In this document: piece by piece, positions 34,058 to 42,487 of the stretch
Layout of the letters: each line of letters starts with the position of its first letter
Numbering within the stretch: the first letter of the stretch is position 1
DNA from: Agriterribacter humi
GTDB taxonomy: Bacteria; Bacteroidota; Bacteroidia; Chitinophagales; Chitinophagaceae
Length of the DNA: 64,000 bases
NCBI RefSeq assembly: GCF_009192765.1
Contig: NZ_VOHQ01000020.1
Span: 16,381 to 80,380, forward strand
Direction of reading: 5' to 3'
Translations under genes and position numbers: made by a program
The notes under the pieces: generated by a model
Told to the model about the DNA's origin: nothing
Seen by the model: the letters and a program-made list of their open reading frames with translations, nothing else
Databases searched by the model: none

Positions 34058-34262
34058 GCTTCGAATTTGAAATTTGTTATTTGTATTTTATCCGCCCCAG
34101 CGGACAGGTCTGGTTTTTGTGGTTTTGGTTCTTGGTGCTTTTAGATCGGATTTCGGATTTCCGGCTCCGAATTTGCTATTTGAATTTTATCCGCCACGGC
34201 GGACAGGTTTGGTCCTTGTTTTTTGTGATTTGGTTCTTTACATTCCCTTCGGATTTTGCCTT
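34058..34262. repeat. Modular intergenic repeat, two tandem units
   Basis: Two units of about 100 bases: 34058-34157 and 34160-34258. Each has TTCGAATTTG or CCGAATTTG, TATTTG(A/T)ATTTTA, a GGCGGA-type palindrome (TCCGCCCCAGCGGA at 34091; TCCGCCACGGCGGA at 34190) and CAGGT(T/C)TGGT...TTGGTTCTT. Bases 34177-34213 are identical to 62211-62247. It ends about 80 bases before the large envelope-protein gene. Confidence 0.75.
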
Positions 34263-34340
34263 TATCCCGGGCATTTTCTTCTTTTTCTCATTGATATACA
34301 ATAATTTCTAACTTTAGGCATTGTTACAAAAAAGGAAGGA

Positions 34341-37300
34341 TTGAAAAACCGGCTGCTATTGATATTGTTGTGCTTACTGGGAATACAATTTGGGCTTGCC
34401 CAGCAAAATCCTTCTCTGTCGAACCTGCGCAAAAAAAAACTGCCCGCCCTTTCAGATACCATTCATTTAGATACATTGAGCATCATTCCGGGAACTTTTT
34501 TTATTTCCGGTGTGGATAGCAATAGCTATGTCCTGGACATTTTTAACGCCATGCTCATATGGAAGAAAAAACCCGTAGCAGATAGCGTGCTTATTACATA
34601 CCGGGTTTTTCCGGGTAAATTTAACACGGTATACCAGCGAATGCGGTTTGACAGCATCAGTAATAATTTTCTTGCATCACCTGTAACTATACAGGATGCC
34701 AATTCACTTCAAAACTCCATTTTCGATTTTGGTAATGTAAACTATAACGGAAGTTTTGGCAGGGGGCTTTCTTTTGGTAACCAGCAGGATGTGGTGCTCA
34801 ATTCTACCCTGAACCTGCAAATGAACGGGTACCTGGCCGACAGTATCCAGATTGCTGCGGCTATAACCGACAGCAATATTCCGATTCAGCCGGATGGCAA
34901 TACACAGAATTTGAATGAGTTCGATAAGGTATTTATCCAGTTTAAAAAAGGGGGATGGCATTTTGATATTGGCGATATAGATATCCGCCAGCAGCAGAGC
35001 TATTTTCTTAATTACTATTCAAGATTGCAGGGCGCTGCTTTCGGTCGGGAAAGCAGGATTAGTCGCTCAACAACCAACCGCCTGTTGCTCAGCGGCGCTA
35101 TTGCAAAGGGTAAGTATACCCGTAATATTTTTAATGGCATAGAAGGCAACCAGGGCCCATACCGCTTACAGGGGCCAAACAATGAATTGTTTTTTATTGT
35201 GCTGGCCGGTACGGAAAGAGTATTTATTGACGGAGAACTGATGCAAAGAGGAGAGGACCAGGATTATGTGATCAACTACAATACCGCTGAACTAACGTTT
35301 ACACCTAAGCGAATGATTACAAAAGATAAGCGCATACAGGTAGAGTTTGGTTATGCCGACAGGAACTACCTCAATTCTCAATTGTATGTTTTTGATGAAG
35401 CCGCGATAGGCGAAAAATTTAAAATAAGGGTTGCGGCCTATTCAAACGGAGATGCTAAAAATTCGCCCATCAATCAAACGCTTGACCCGCGGCAAAAACA
35501 ATTTTTGGCGGATATTGGCGATAGTGTGCATCACGCATTATATCCATCGCAGGTATTGGATACTTTTTCGGTAAATAAAATCCTGTATAAAAAAGTAGAT
35601 ACTGTTTTCAATAATACGGTACATGATTCTGTATATGTCTATTCGGTTTCACCTGCCGATACCTTGTATAACCTTGCTTTTACGGAAGTAGGACAGGGAA
35701 TGGGCGACTATGTGCCGGATGAAACAAGCGCTGCCAACGGAAAATTGTTTAGATGGGTAGCCCCGGATGCCAATAACAACAAACAGGGAAGATATGATCC
35801 TGTAATATTACTGGTTGCCCCTAAAAAGCAGCAACTGTTAAGCATAGGCGCAGATTATATGGTTTCTGCCCATACACAGGTGAGCACCGAAATGGCGGTA
35901 AGCAGTTATAATGTGAACAGTTTTTCGCCGAAAGATAAAAGCGATGACAAGGGCTTTGCCGCAAAACTGGTATTGAATGACAGCAGGCAATTGAAAAAAA
36001 GCACAAAAGGACTCACATTGGTGAGCCAGCTAAGTTACGAATGGGTGCAAAACAGATTCAGGCCTGTTGAAAGACTGCGCAACGTAGAATTTTACAGGGG
36101 ATGGGGGCTGCCTTTAGATGTGCCGGCCGCAACTGAAAACCTTTTTCACGCCGGTGTGGCGCTTAACAGTAAAAATGGCAATTCAATCCGGTATCAGTTT
36201 GAAAATTACAGGAGAGATGATGGATATAATGGTATTCGCAATGGCATCCTGCAACAGGCTAATTATGGCGACTGGCATTTTAATAACCAGTTTGATATTA
36301 CCCGTTTTAACCTCCGGGAACAAAAGGGATATTACTTTAAACCCGTTATTGATGTGGCGCGTGATTTTCCAAAACTCGGCAACTATAGAATAGGCGGAGG
36401 CTACAGCGGCGAACGCAATTATGTACAATACAGGCAGTATGATTCGTTAACTACCGGTAGTTTTTCTTATGATATATGGCAGGCCTATCTTAAATCTTCT
36501 TTAAATAAGCCCAATAAATGGGGGGTTACCTATTACACCCGCAGAGATAAATATCCATACCAGGCAAAGTTGGTATCATCAGACAGGAGCAGCAATATCA
36601 ACGCCTATACCGAACTGATGAAGAATGAAAAACACCAGTTGAAGGTTAATGTTACGTATAGGAAATTGGATGTAATTGACGGTAAGGTTACTTCACAGCA
36701 ACCCGAAGAAACAATATTGGGCAGAGCAGAATATTTTATCAATGAATTTAAGGGATTGATCAATGGAAATGTATTATATGAAGTGGGAACAGGTCAGGAG
36801 CAGAAAAGAGATTTTACTTACGTGGAGGTACCGCCGGGCCAGGGCGAGTATACATGGAATGACTATAATGGCAACGGTATCCCCGAACTGAATGAATTTG
36901 AATTATCGCAATTTCAGGACCAGGCAAAATACATCCGCATATTTACGCCTACCAATGAATTTATAAAGGCAAATTACCTGCAGTTTAATTATAGTCTCGT
37001 CATTAATCCGCATTCAATGATTGATGCAGCTAAAGCAAATAACTTTCAAAAAATGCTTGCCCGCCTGTATTTTCAGAGCTCTTTACAGATATATAAAAAG
37101 GAAAGCTCGGGGAAGCTCCAGTTTAACCCTTTTGCTGTGCCTTTATCTGATACCTCTTTAATTGCATTAAACCAGGTATTCAGTAATTCTTTTTCGTTTA
37201 ACCGTTTCAGTAATATATGGGGCATGGATTTCAATAATATCCGCAACAGCAATAAAGCCTTCCTTACCTACGGGTATGAAAGCCGGAGGGTGAATGAGTG

Positions 37301-37823
37301 GAATGTAAAAGGCAGATGGAATATAACCCGGTCTTTTTTGCTGGAATTACTGGCTAAAAAAGGGCAAAACAAGCTGGTAACGCCAAATTTTGATAACAGG
37401 AATTATAATATAGAATCCTACGGAATGGAGCCCCGGCTTTCTTTTATCCGTGGTACCAACTTCCGCATAGCCGTGGGATACAAGTATGATGATAAACAGA
37501 ACACAGATGCTGCACAAAAGGCGATCATTAATTCTTTAACCAGCGAAGCAAAATACAATGTGCTTTCCAGCAGTTCGGTTACTGCTAAGTTTACTTATAG
37601 CCAGATTAAGTATTCCGATCCTGGGAATGCCAACACACCCAATACCAGCGTTTCTTATATTATGCTTGATGCCTTATTGCCGGGGAAAAATTTTTTATGG
37701 ACTGTTGATTTTACGAAACGGCTCACTTCCTATCTCGAACTGAATTTTCAGTATGAAGGAAGGAAGGCAGGCGTTTCAAACACTGTGCATATCGGCCGCG
37801 CCTCGTTAAGAGCCCTGTTTTAA
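34341..37823 (+). CDS. Large outer-membrane beta-barrel-like protein of unknown function (1160 aa)
   Basis: I do not recognise a named family. The likely start is TTG at 34341, directly after AAGGAAGGA and followed by a good signal peptide (LLLILLCLLGIQFGLAQ). Residues about 30-300 are beta-rich with repeated FDFG/FIQFKKGGWHFDIGDIDIRQQ motifs, including a PEGA-like VFIDGELMQRGEDQDYVINYN; the rest is a long run of alternating aromatic strands ending in RASLRALF, a barrel-type terminal Phe. A calcium-loop-like DYNGNGIPELNEFE occurs near residue 845. It is probably a 30-plus-strand outer-membrane protein. Related unnamed proteins occur across Bacteroidetes. It is followed by a bidirectional terminator. 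Confidence 0.8.
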   Translation: MKNRLLLILLCLLGIQFGLAQQNPSLSNLRKKKLPALSDTIHLDTLSIIPGTFFISGVDSNSYVLDIFNAMLIWKKKPVADSVLITYRVFPGKFNTVYQRMRFDSISNNFLASPVTIQDANSLQNSIFDFGNVNYNGSFGRGLSFGNQQDVVLNSTLNLQMNGYLADSIQIAAAITDSNIPIQPDGNTQNLNEFDKVFIQFKKGGWHFDIGDIDIRQQQSYFLNYYSRLQGAAFGRESRISRSTTNRLLLSGAIAKGKYTRNIFNGIEGNQGPYRLQGPNNELFFIVLAGTERVFIDGELMQRGEDQDYVINYNTAELTFTPKRMITKDKRIQVEFGYADRNYLNSQLYVFDEAAIGEKFKIRVAAYSNGDAKNSPINQTLDPRQKQFLADIGDSVHHALYPSQVLDTFSVNKILYKKVDTVFNNTVHDSVYVYSVSPADTLYNLAFTEVGQGMGDYVPDETSAANGKLFRWVAPDANNNKQGRYDPVILLVAPKKQQLLSIGADYMVSAHTQVSTEMAVSSYNVNSFSPKDKSDDKGFAAKLVLNDSRQLKKSTKGLTLVSQLSYEWVQNRFRPVERLRNVEFYRGWGLPLDVPAATENLFHAGVALNSKNGNSIRYQFENYRRDDGYNGIRNGILQQANYGDWHFNNQFDITRFNLREQKGYYFKPVIDVARDFPKLGNYRIGGGYSGERNYVQYRQYDSLTTGSFSYDIWQAYLKSSLNKPNKWGVTYYTRRDKYPYQAKLVSSDRSSNINAYTELMKNEKHQLKVNVTYRKLDVIDGKVTSQQPEETILGRAEYFINEFKGLINGNVLYEVGTGQEQKRDFTYVEVPPGQGEYTWNDYNGNGIPELNEFELSQFQDQAKYIRIFTPTNEFIKANYLQFNYSLVINPHSMIDAAKANNFQKMLARLYFQSSLQIYKKESSGKLQFNPFAVPLSDTSLIALNQVFSNSFSFNRFSNIWGMDFNNIRNSNKAFLTYGYESRRVNEWNVKGRWNITRSFLLELLAKKGQNKLVTPNFDNRNYNIESYGMEPRLSFIRGTNFRIAVGYKYDDKQNTDAAQKAIINSLTSEAKYNVLSSSSVTAKFTYSQIKYSDPGNANTPNTSVSYIMLDALLPGKNFLWTVDFTKRLTSYLELNFQYEGRKAGVSNTVHIGRASLRALF

Positions 37824-37828
37824 AATGA

Positions 37829-37858
37829 AAAACCGGAAGCATTGCTACTTCCGGTTTC
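37829..37858. terminator. Bidirectional intrinsic terminator
   Basis: AACCGGAAG (37831-37839) pairs exactly with CTTCCGGTT (37848-37856). It is flanked by AAAA on the left and TT on the right between two convergent genes and follows the 1160-residue gene by 7 bases. Confidence 0.85.
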
Positions 37859-37884
37859 CTAACTAATATTCATGAAGGATATTA

Positions 37885-38862
37885 TTATCCAAATATTCCA
37901 CCTTTTTTAAGTGTAACAGCACCTTCGCCAATTTTGAAACCATTCTGGTATACTTCAACCTTGTAGGTTCCTGGCTTGTACTTGTCGGTTTGTTTCAGGT
38001 CAAAGCTTACATTTTTGCGTTTGCCCTGTTCGTAATCAATAGATACTTTATTGGTAAATTCTTTATCGCCATCTTCCCTGGTGGTAACAGATCCTGATCC
38101 AAGCCCGTCTTCTTTTACTACCTGTCCTTCGGGATTAGTAACAATCACATACAGGTCTTTGGTGCCGGTTAAAGATAACCTGTTTTCCACATCAAAAGAA
38201 ACCCTGAATTTGTCGGCTCTTTTTGCTCTGGAAGTTTCTGATTCCTTGCCGCTTTTCTTTTCATTAATGGCAGCGATATGAAAGTTAGCTGCATTCAATG
38301 TAGAGCCTACATCAACCTGACTTGAAAGCTCTTTGTTTTCAGTTAACTTGGTGTTCAATGTATCTGTTAACTGTTGCTTTTCTGTGGTAAGCTGTTGCTT
38401 GTCGGCTGTTAATTGTGTATTTTCTCCCTGGAGTCTTTCAATTTCCAGCACATACTCTTCAATTTTTCCGTTCAACTGGTTGATCAGCTTCCGTGCTTCC
38501 GACAGGTCTGCTGCACTGGCATTTTGTTTGTTGATCAATGTTTTGATCCTGCTTCTCATGCTGGTAACATCTTTATCACGCGTTTTAACCAGACTGTCGA
38601 GCTTTGTGTTTTCAGAAGTCATTTTATCCAGGCGAATTTCAGCAGCCTGATAATCTGTTAAAAGCTGGTTTCTTACCGAATCTAAGGAAGCGTACTGAAC
38701 ATCCTTTTGTTGAATTACTTCCTTGGTTTTACTTTTATCATAAATAATGTAGCCCCAGGTTCCTAATAAGGCGGCGATTAATACGCCGTATATTATACCA
38801 CGGTTATCTTTTTTTGGTGGTTGAGACTGGCTTGATGCTGAGGGATAGTTTGAAGCGCTCAT
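37885..38862 (-). CDS. Membrane-anchored coiled-coil protein
   Basis: A 325-residue protein with a Ser/Pro/Gln-rich cytoplasmic N-terminus, one membrane helix (about residues 23-42, GIIYGVLIAALLGTWGYIIY), a long coiled coil (about 55-195; heptads with TADKQQLTTEKQQLTDTL) and a beta-rich C-terminal domain (about 215-325; LSLTGTKDLYVIVTNPEGQVV; KYKPGTYKVEVYQNGFKIGEG). The topology is N-in with the coiled coil probably in the periplasm. I do not recognise a function; it may bridge inner membrane and envelope components. It diverges from the exonuclease gene with only 37 bases between starts. Confidence 0.85.
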   Translation of the reverse strand: MSASNYPSASSQSQPPKKDNRGIIYGVLIAALLGTWGYIIYDKSKTKEVIQQKDVQYASLDSVRNQLLTDYQAAEIRLDKMTSENTKLDSLVKTRDKDVTSMRSRIKTLINKQNASAADLSEARKLINQLNGKIEEYVLEIERLQGENTQLTADKQQLTTEKQQLTDTLNTKLTENKELSSQVDVGSTLNAANFHIAAINEKKSGKESETSRAKRADKFRVSFDVENRLSLTGTKDLYVIVTNPEGQVVKEDGLGSGSVTTREDGDKEFTNKVSIDYEQGKRKNVSFDLKQTDKYKPGTYKVEVYQNGFKIGEGAVTLKKGGIFG

Positions 38863-38899
38863 AGTTTATTTTTTTTTGAGTTTAAACAAATTTAGAGAT

Positions 38900-39628
38900 A
38901 TGATACATCAGATAAACTTAACAAATTTATTGGTTATTGACATAGAAACTGTTCCCGGAACCCCTGATTTTCAACTATTACCAGAATATTGGAAGGGGCT
39001 CTGGCAGGACAAGATTTCCAAAACCATGCCAGAAAATATTTTGCCCGACGAATCCTACCTCCAAAAGGCTGGCATTCTGGCTGAATTTGGGAAAATAATT
39101 TGCATTTCAACAGGCTTTTTTTATCATGAAGCAAATGGCAGACTATGCTTTAAAATTAAATCGTTCAGCGGCGATGATGAAACCGCCTTGCTTACTGGTT
39201 TCGTGGATTTGCTGAACACTTTTCGTGATAAAAGAGGCATTTTTGCAATTGCGGGACATAATCTCAAAGAATTTGATATTCCATACATCTGCAGACGAAT
39301 GCTGATATTGAACATACCATTGCCGGACTACCTGCAGTTAAGCGGAAAAAAACCCTGGGAAACCAACCTGGTAGACACTATGGAATTATGGAAATTCGGG
39401 GACTATAAAAATTATGTATCTCTTAAATTGCTTGCTGCTGTTCTGGGTATTGCTACACCAAAAGACGATATAGACGGAAGCATGGTAAAGGATGTATATT
39501 ATGAAGAAAAGAACCTTCCCCGCATAGTAACCTATTGCCAGAAAGATGTTGTAACCGTTGCCAATATTATCCTGCGGTTTAAAGGTATCCCTTACCTGGA
39601 AAAAGAGAACATTACCATAGTAGAATGA
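38900..39628 (+). CDS. 3'-5' exonuclease (PolB-exonuclease-like)
   Basis: A 242-residue protein of the 'predicted 3'-5' exonuclease related to the exonuclease domain of PolB'. I choose ATG 38900 over the upstream TTG 38876 (which would overlap the promoter zone of the divergent gene). DEDD-type acidic residues are in LLVIDIETVPG (Exo I, D-x-E), AGHNLKEFDIPYICRR (Exo II) and YCQKDVVTVANI (Exo III). It removes nucleotides from 3' ends of DNA or RNA using two metal ions. holA follows 54 bases downstream, so the two may be co-transcribed, consistent with a role in DNA processing. Confidence 0.92.
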   Translation: MIHQINLTNLLVIDIETVPGTPDFQLLPEYWKGLWQDKISKTMPENILPDESYLQKAGILAEFGKIICISTGFFYHEANGRLCFKIKSFSGDDETALLTGFVDLLNTFRDKRGIFAIAGHNLKEFDIPYICRRMLILNIPLPDYLQLSGKKPWETNLVDTMELWKFGDYKNYVSLKLLAAVLGIATPKDDIDGSMVKDVYYEEKNLPRIVTYCQKDVVTVANIILRFKGIPYLEKENITIVE

Positions 39629-39682
39629 ATATCCGATAGGCCAATCAACTGATCACCCGATAAACCCACTTAACTTAACAAC

Positions 39683-40681
39683 ATGAGTGTTGAAAAAATT
39701 ATTACAGACTGGAAACAAAAAAAGTTTAAACCGGTATATTGGTTAGAGGGCGATGAGAATTTTTATATTGATCAGTTGGTTGAATATGCAGAACATCATA
39801 TTCTGTCTGATGCCGAAGCTGGTTTTAATCTTTCCGTTTTTTATGGCAAGGATGCCAATTGGGCCGACCTGATCAATGCCTGCCGGCGCTATCCCATGTT
39901 TTCCGATAAGCAGGTGATCATATTAAAAGAAGCCCAGCAAATGCGCGATATAGATAAGCTTGAGTCTTATGTCGAAAATCCATTGTCTTCTACCGTGCTG
40001 GTGGTTGCGCATAAAGAAAAGAAGCTGGATGGGCGCAGTAAGTTATCAAGACTGTTAAAACAGCATGCCGTAGTGCTGAGCACAAAAAAAATTTACGAAA
40101 GCCAGTTGCCCGAATGGGCCAACGACCAGGTGCAGAAAAAAGGTTTTACCATTTCACGAAAGGCAGTAATGCTGCTGGTAGAACATATTGGCAACGATAT
40201 GAGCCGCATCAATAATGAAATTGATAAATTGCTGGTAAACCTGGGCAGCCGTAAGTCCATTACTGAAGAAGATATTGAACAGTATGTTGGTGTGAGCAAA
40301 GAATACAATGTTTTTGAATTGCAGGAAGCTCTGCAGCGTAAGGATGTAGTCAAAGCAATGCGCATCATTCAATATTTTGGATCCAATCCCAAAGCCGCTC
40401 CCATACAAATGATGATGCCAGCCTTATACAATTTTTTCAGTAAAGTGTATATGTTATTTGGCGTGCAATCGCAGGATGAGAAATCAGCGGCTTCAGCAAT
40501 AGGCGTTAATCCTTTTTTTATTAAAGATTATATGCTTGCAGCTAAAAACTATGGGTATGCAGGTATTGAGCAGGCGTTATTGTTGCTCCATCAGTATAAC
40601 CTGCGCAGTGTTGGCGTTAATGACGTGGGTACGGGAGATGCTTCGCTAATGAAAGAAATGGTGCTGAAAATAATGCAATAA
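39683..40681 (+). CDS. holA: DNA polymerase III subunit delta
   Basis: The delta subunit of the clamp loader that opens the sliding clamp. The 332-residue protein has the HolA pattern: KKFKPVYWLEGDENFYIDQLVEY at the N-terminus (AAA+ domain I without a functional Walker A), ANWADLINACRRYPMFSDKQVIIL, VVAHKEKKLDGRSKLSRLL, domain II with VEHIGNDMSRINNEIDKLL, and domain III with VFELQEALQRKDVVKAMRII. Length is normal. A near-perfect hairpin overlaps its stop codon (40677-40716). Confidence 0.95.
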   Translation: MSVEKIITDWKQKKFKPVYWLEGDENFYIDQLVEYAEHHILSDAEAGFNLSVFYGKDANWADLINACRRYPMFSDKQVIILKEAQQMRDIDKLESYVENPLSSTVLVVAHKEKKLDGRSKLSRLLKQHAVVLSTKKIYESQLPEWANDQVQKKGFTISRKAVMLLVEHIGNDMSRINNEIDKLLVNLGSRKSITEEDIEQYVGVSKEYNVFELQEALQRKDVVKAMRIIQYFGSNPKAAPIQMMMPALYNFFSKVYMLFGVQSQDEKSAASAIGVNPFFIKDYMLAAKNYGYAGIEQALLLLHQYNLRSVGVNDVGTGDASLMKEMVLKIMQ

Positions 40682-40716
40682 TGCGGGTTGCATGTGTATT
40701 TGCAACCTGCATTATT
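40677..40716 (+). terminator. Hairpin overlapping the holA stop codon
   Basis: AATAATGCGGGTTGCA (40677-40692) pairs with TGCAACCTGCATTATT (40701-40716) with one mismatch around an eight-base loop. The left arm starts inside the last codons of holA. The T-tract is poor, so it may be a terminator, an mRNA-end stabiliser, or both; the cytochrome gene converges on it. Confidence 0.7.
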
Positions 40717-40743
40717 GTGTGTTAAATGAAAGTTTTGTAATGA

Positions 40744-41169
40744 TTAGCGTTCAGGAGGAGGGGGAGGTAAAGTTATTTTGCTTTCCGGATGTTCCTTTCC
40801 GTTATGGCAGGTAATACAGGTGAGCACTGTTTTCCCTTCTTCCACATAGTTAAAATATTTTTTGTTGACCTTTGCTGTCATACGCATCATACTGCGCGCC
40901 ACATCTTTTTCGGGTTTTTCATCACTGGAAAAATCAAGTTTTTTAGGATTTGTTTTTGAAGGAGCATGGCAATGATTGCATTTTACGCCCAAAGAAACAT
41001 TAAACCCCTTCATTATCTTTTCCAGTTCCTCATGGCTGATATCTTTGGGAAGTACTTTGAGATTTGGTTTAGGTTTTTTGTCCTGCACCGTTGTTGCGGC
41101 CACGCCTATCATGAGGATAAGGAATAAAGACGAGCCTACTAAAAATTTCTTCTTGTGCAATTGATACAT
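40744..41169 (-). CDS. Dihaem c-type cytochrome
   Basis: A 141-residue exported protein: N-terminal signal/anchor helix (FLVGSSLFLILMIGVAA), two c-haem sites CNHCH (64-68) and CITCH (118-122), and a Pro-rich end (LPPPPPER). The spacing and helical pattern (MKGFNVSLGVKCNHCH; ARSMMRMTAKVN) resemble the 'photosynthetic reaction centre cytochrome c subunit' fold family, which in Bacteroidetes is found without photosynthesis. It carries electrons in the periplasm, with unknown partners. Met residues in helices preceding the haem sites could be axial ligands. Confidence 0.93.
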   Translation of the reverse strand: MYQLHKKKFLVGSSLFLILMIGVAATTVQDKKPKPNLKVLPKDISHEELEKIMKGFNVSLGVKCNHCHAPSKTNPKKLDFSSDEKPEKDVARSMMRMTAKVNKKYFNYVEEGKTVLTCITCHNGKEHPESKITLPPPPPER

Positions 41170-41314
41170 AGCAGTAAATTTTGACCATTAAAGTAAAGTT
41201 TTCTTTTTTACATACCAATTTTATTTTTGAATGGATTGATGCAGACGTTATTTACTAAGGATTAAGAATGTACTTCTTTAAAAAATCATGACAGAAATTT
41301 AGCAGCCATATTTA

Positions 41315-41322
41315 TACTTTTG
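41315..41322 (+). promoter_or_regulatory. -7 promoter box for the SDR epimerase/threonine dehydrogenase gene
   Basis: TACTTTTG, matching TAnnTTTG, 16 bases upstream of the ATG at 41339. Confidence 0.5.
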
Positions 41323-41338
41323 ACAAAATTATGATGCA

Positions 41339-42280
41339 ATGGTAAAAGAAAAGATATTGGTTATAGGGGCATCCGGGCAGATCGGTGTTGAACTAACCCT
41401 GGCTTTACGGAAAATATATGGCAATGCACAAGTGGTTGCATCCGATCTGAGGGAAGAGAACGACCTGTTAAAAGGCACAGGGCCATATGTTGCTTTGGAT
41501 GCTATGAATAAAGAAATGCTTCATGTGCAGGTGATCAGGCAAAATATAACACAGATATATTTGCTGGCGGCTATTTTATCTGCAACAGGCGAAAAGAATC
41601 CCGGTCTTGCCTGGAATCTTAATACACAAAGCTTATTGAACGTATTGGATATTGCAAGAGAAGAAAAATTGCAGAAGGTATATTGGCCAAGTAGTATTGC
41701 AGTATTTGGTCCTACCTCTCCACGGAAAAATTGTCCGCAGCAAACTATAATTGAACCCACTACCGTATATGGTATAAGCAAATATGCAGGTGAATTCTGG
41801 TGTAAATATTACAACCAGCGTTTTGGCGTAGATGTGAGGAGCCTGCGCTATCCGGGTTTGATAAGCTATAAATCTTCACCCGGCGGTGGTACAACAGATT
41901 ATGCGGTAGAGATTTTTACTGAAGCGCTGGAAGAAAAAAAATATACCAGCTTTTTGGCTGCAGATACTTTTTTGCCCATGATGTATATGCCGGATGCTAT
42001 CAGGGCCACTATTGAATTAATGGAGGCCGATGCCGGGAAAATATCCATACGTACCTCATACAATATAGCTGCTATAAGCTTTTCGCCGGCAGACATTGCA
42101 TCTGAAATTAAAAAGCACATACCAGGTTTTGCCATTGACTATAAGCAGGATTACAGGCAGGCTATTGCAGACAGCTGGCCGCAAAGTATTGATGACAGCG
42201 TGGCGAGGAGGGATTGGGGCTGGAAACACGAATACGACCTGCCACGTATAACCGCAGATATGCTGGATAACCTGGGGTAG
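41339..42280 (+). CDS. NAD-dependent epimerase/dehydratase-family protein, probably L-threonine 3-dehydrogenase
   Basis: A 313-residue extended SDR enzyme: NAD-binding VIGASGQIG (residues 7-15), YWPSSIAVFGPTSP, and the catalytic Tyr/Lys pair in VYGISKYAGEFWCKYY. The combination SLRYPGLIS...PGGGTTDYAVEIF fits the SDR-type L-threonine 3-dehydrogenase first described in Flavobacterium, which oxidises threonine to 2-amino-3-oxobutyrate (made into glycine and acetyl-CoA by a ligase not seen here). UDP-sugar epimerase is the alternative. It stands alone with a -7 box upstream. Words of the intergenic repeat family follow the stop. Confidence 0.88.
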   Translation: MVKEKILVIGASGQIGVELTLALRKIYGNAQVVASDLREENDLLKGTGPYVALDAMNKEMLHVQVIRQNITQIYLLAAILSATGEKNPGLAWNLNTQSLLNVLDIAREEKLQKVYWPSSIAVFGPTSPRKNCPQQTIIEPTTVYGISKYAGEFWCKYYNQRFGVDVRSLRYPGLISYKSSPGGGTTDYAVEIFTEALEEKKYTSFLAADTFLPMMYMPDAIRATIELMEADAGKISIRTSYNIAAISFSPADIASEIKKHIPGFAIDYKQDYRQAIADSWPQSIDDSVARRDWGWKHEYDLPRITADMLDNLG

Positions 42281-42283
42281 TAG

Positions 42284-42445
42284 CGCCTGGGGTATGAGGT
42301 TCCAGATATGAGGTGTCAGACATAGGTGCAGTCTGGAGGTTTTTGGGATGAATAATGAGCGGTTTGTCTTTCACGAGTAGTGAAGTGGTGACATTCATTG
42401 TTGATAGCCATCGCTAAAAGCTGATAGCTTATTGCTGACCGCCTC
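42284..42445. repeat. Intergenic word repeats between SDR and TlpA genes
   Basis: TATGAGGTTCCAGATATGAGG and AGGTGTCAGAC words (42290-42320) are followed by GAGTAGTGAAGTGGTGA and by GCTAAAAGCTGATAGCTTATTGCTGACCGCC words (core AGCTGATAGCTTATTGC at 42417-42433). The last resembles 57937-57965 on the same strand, including the GCTGACCGC ending. Confidence 0.55.
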
Positions 42446-42457
42446 CTTTAAGTTTCG

Positions 42458-42465
42458 TATTTTTG
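42458..42465 (+). promoter_or_regulatory. -7 promoter box for the TlpA gene at 42488
   Basis: TATTTTTG matches TAnnTTTG 22 bases before the ATG. TTG at 42432-42434 could be the -33 part (spacing 23, slightly long). Confidence 0.5.
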
Positions 42466-42487
42466 CGTTTCAATTGAATTCAACTTT

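Noticed and set aside
34009..34311. Open frames across 34009-34311 that look like short proteins
   Set aside because: They are translations of the tandem intergenic repeat, with repeated FYPPRRTGLV-type strings, and have no start context.
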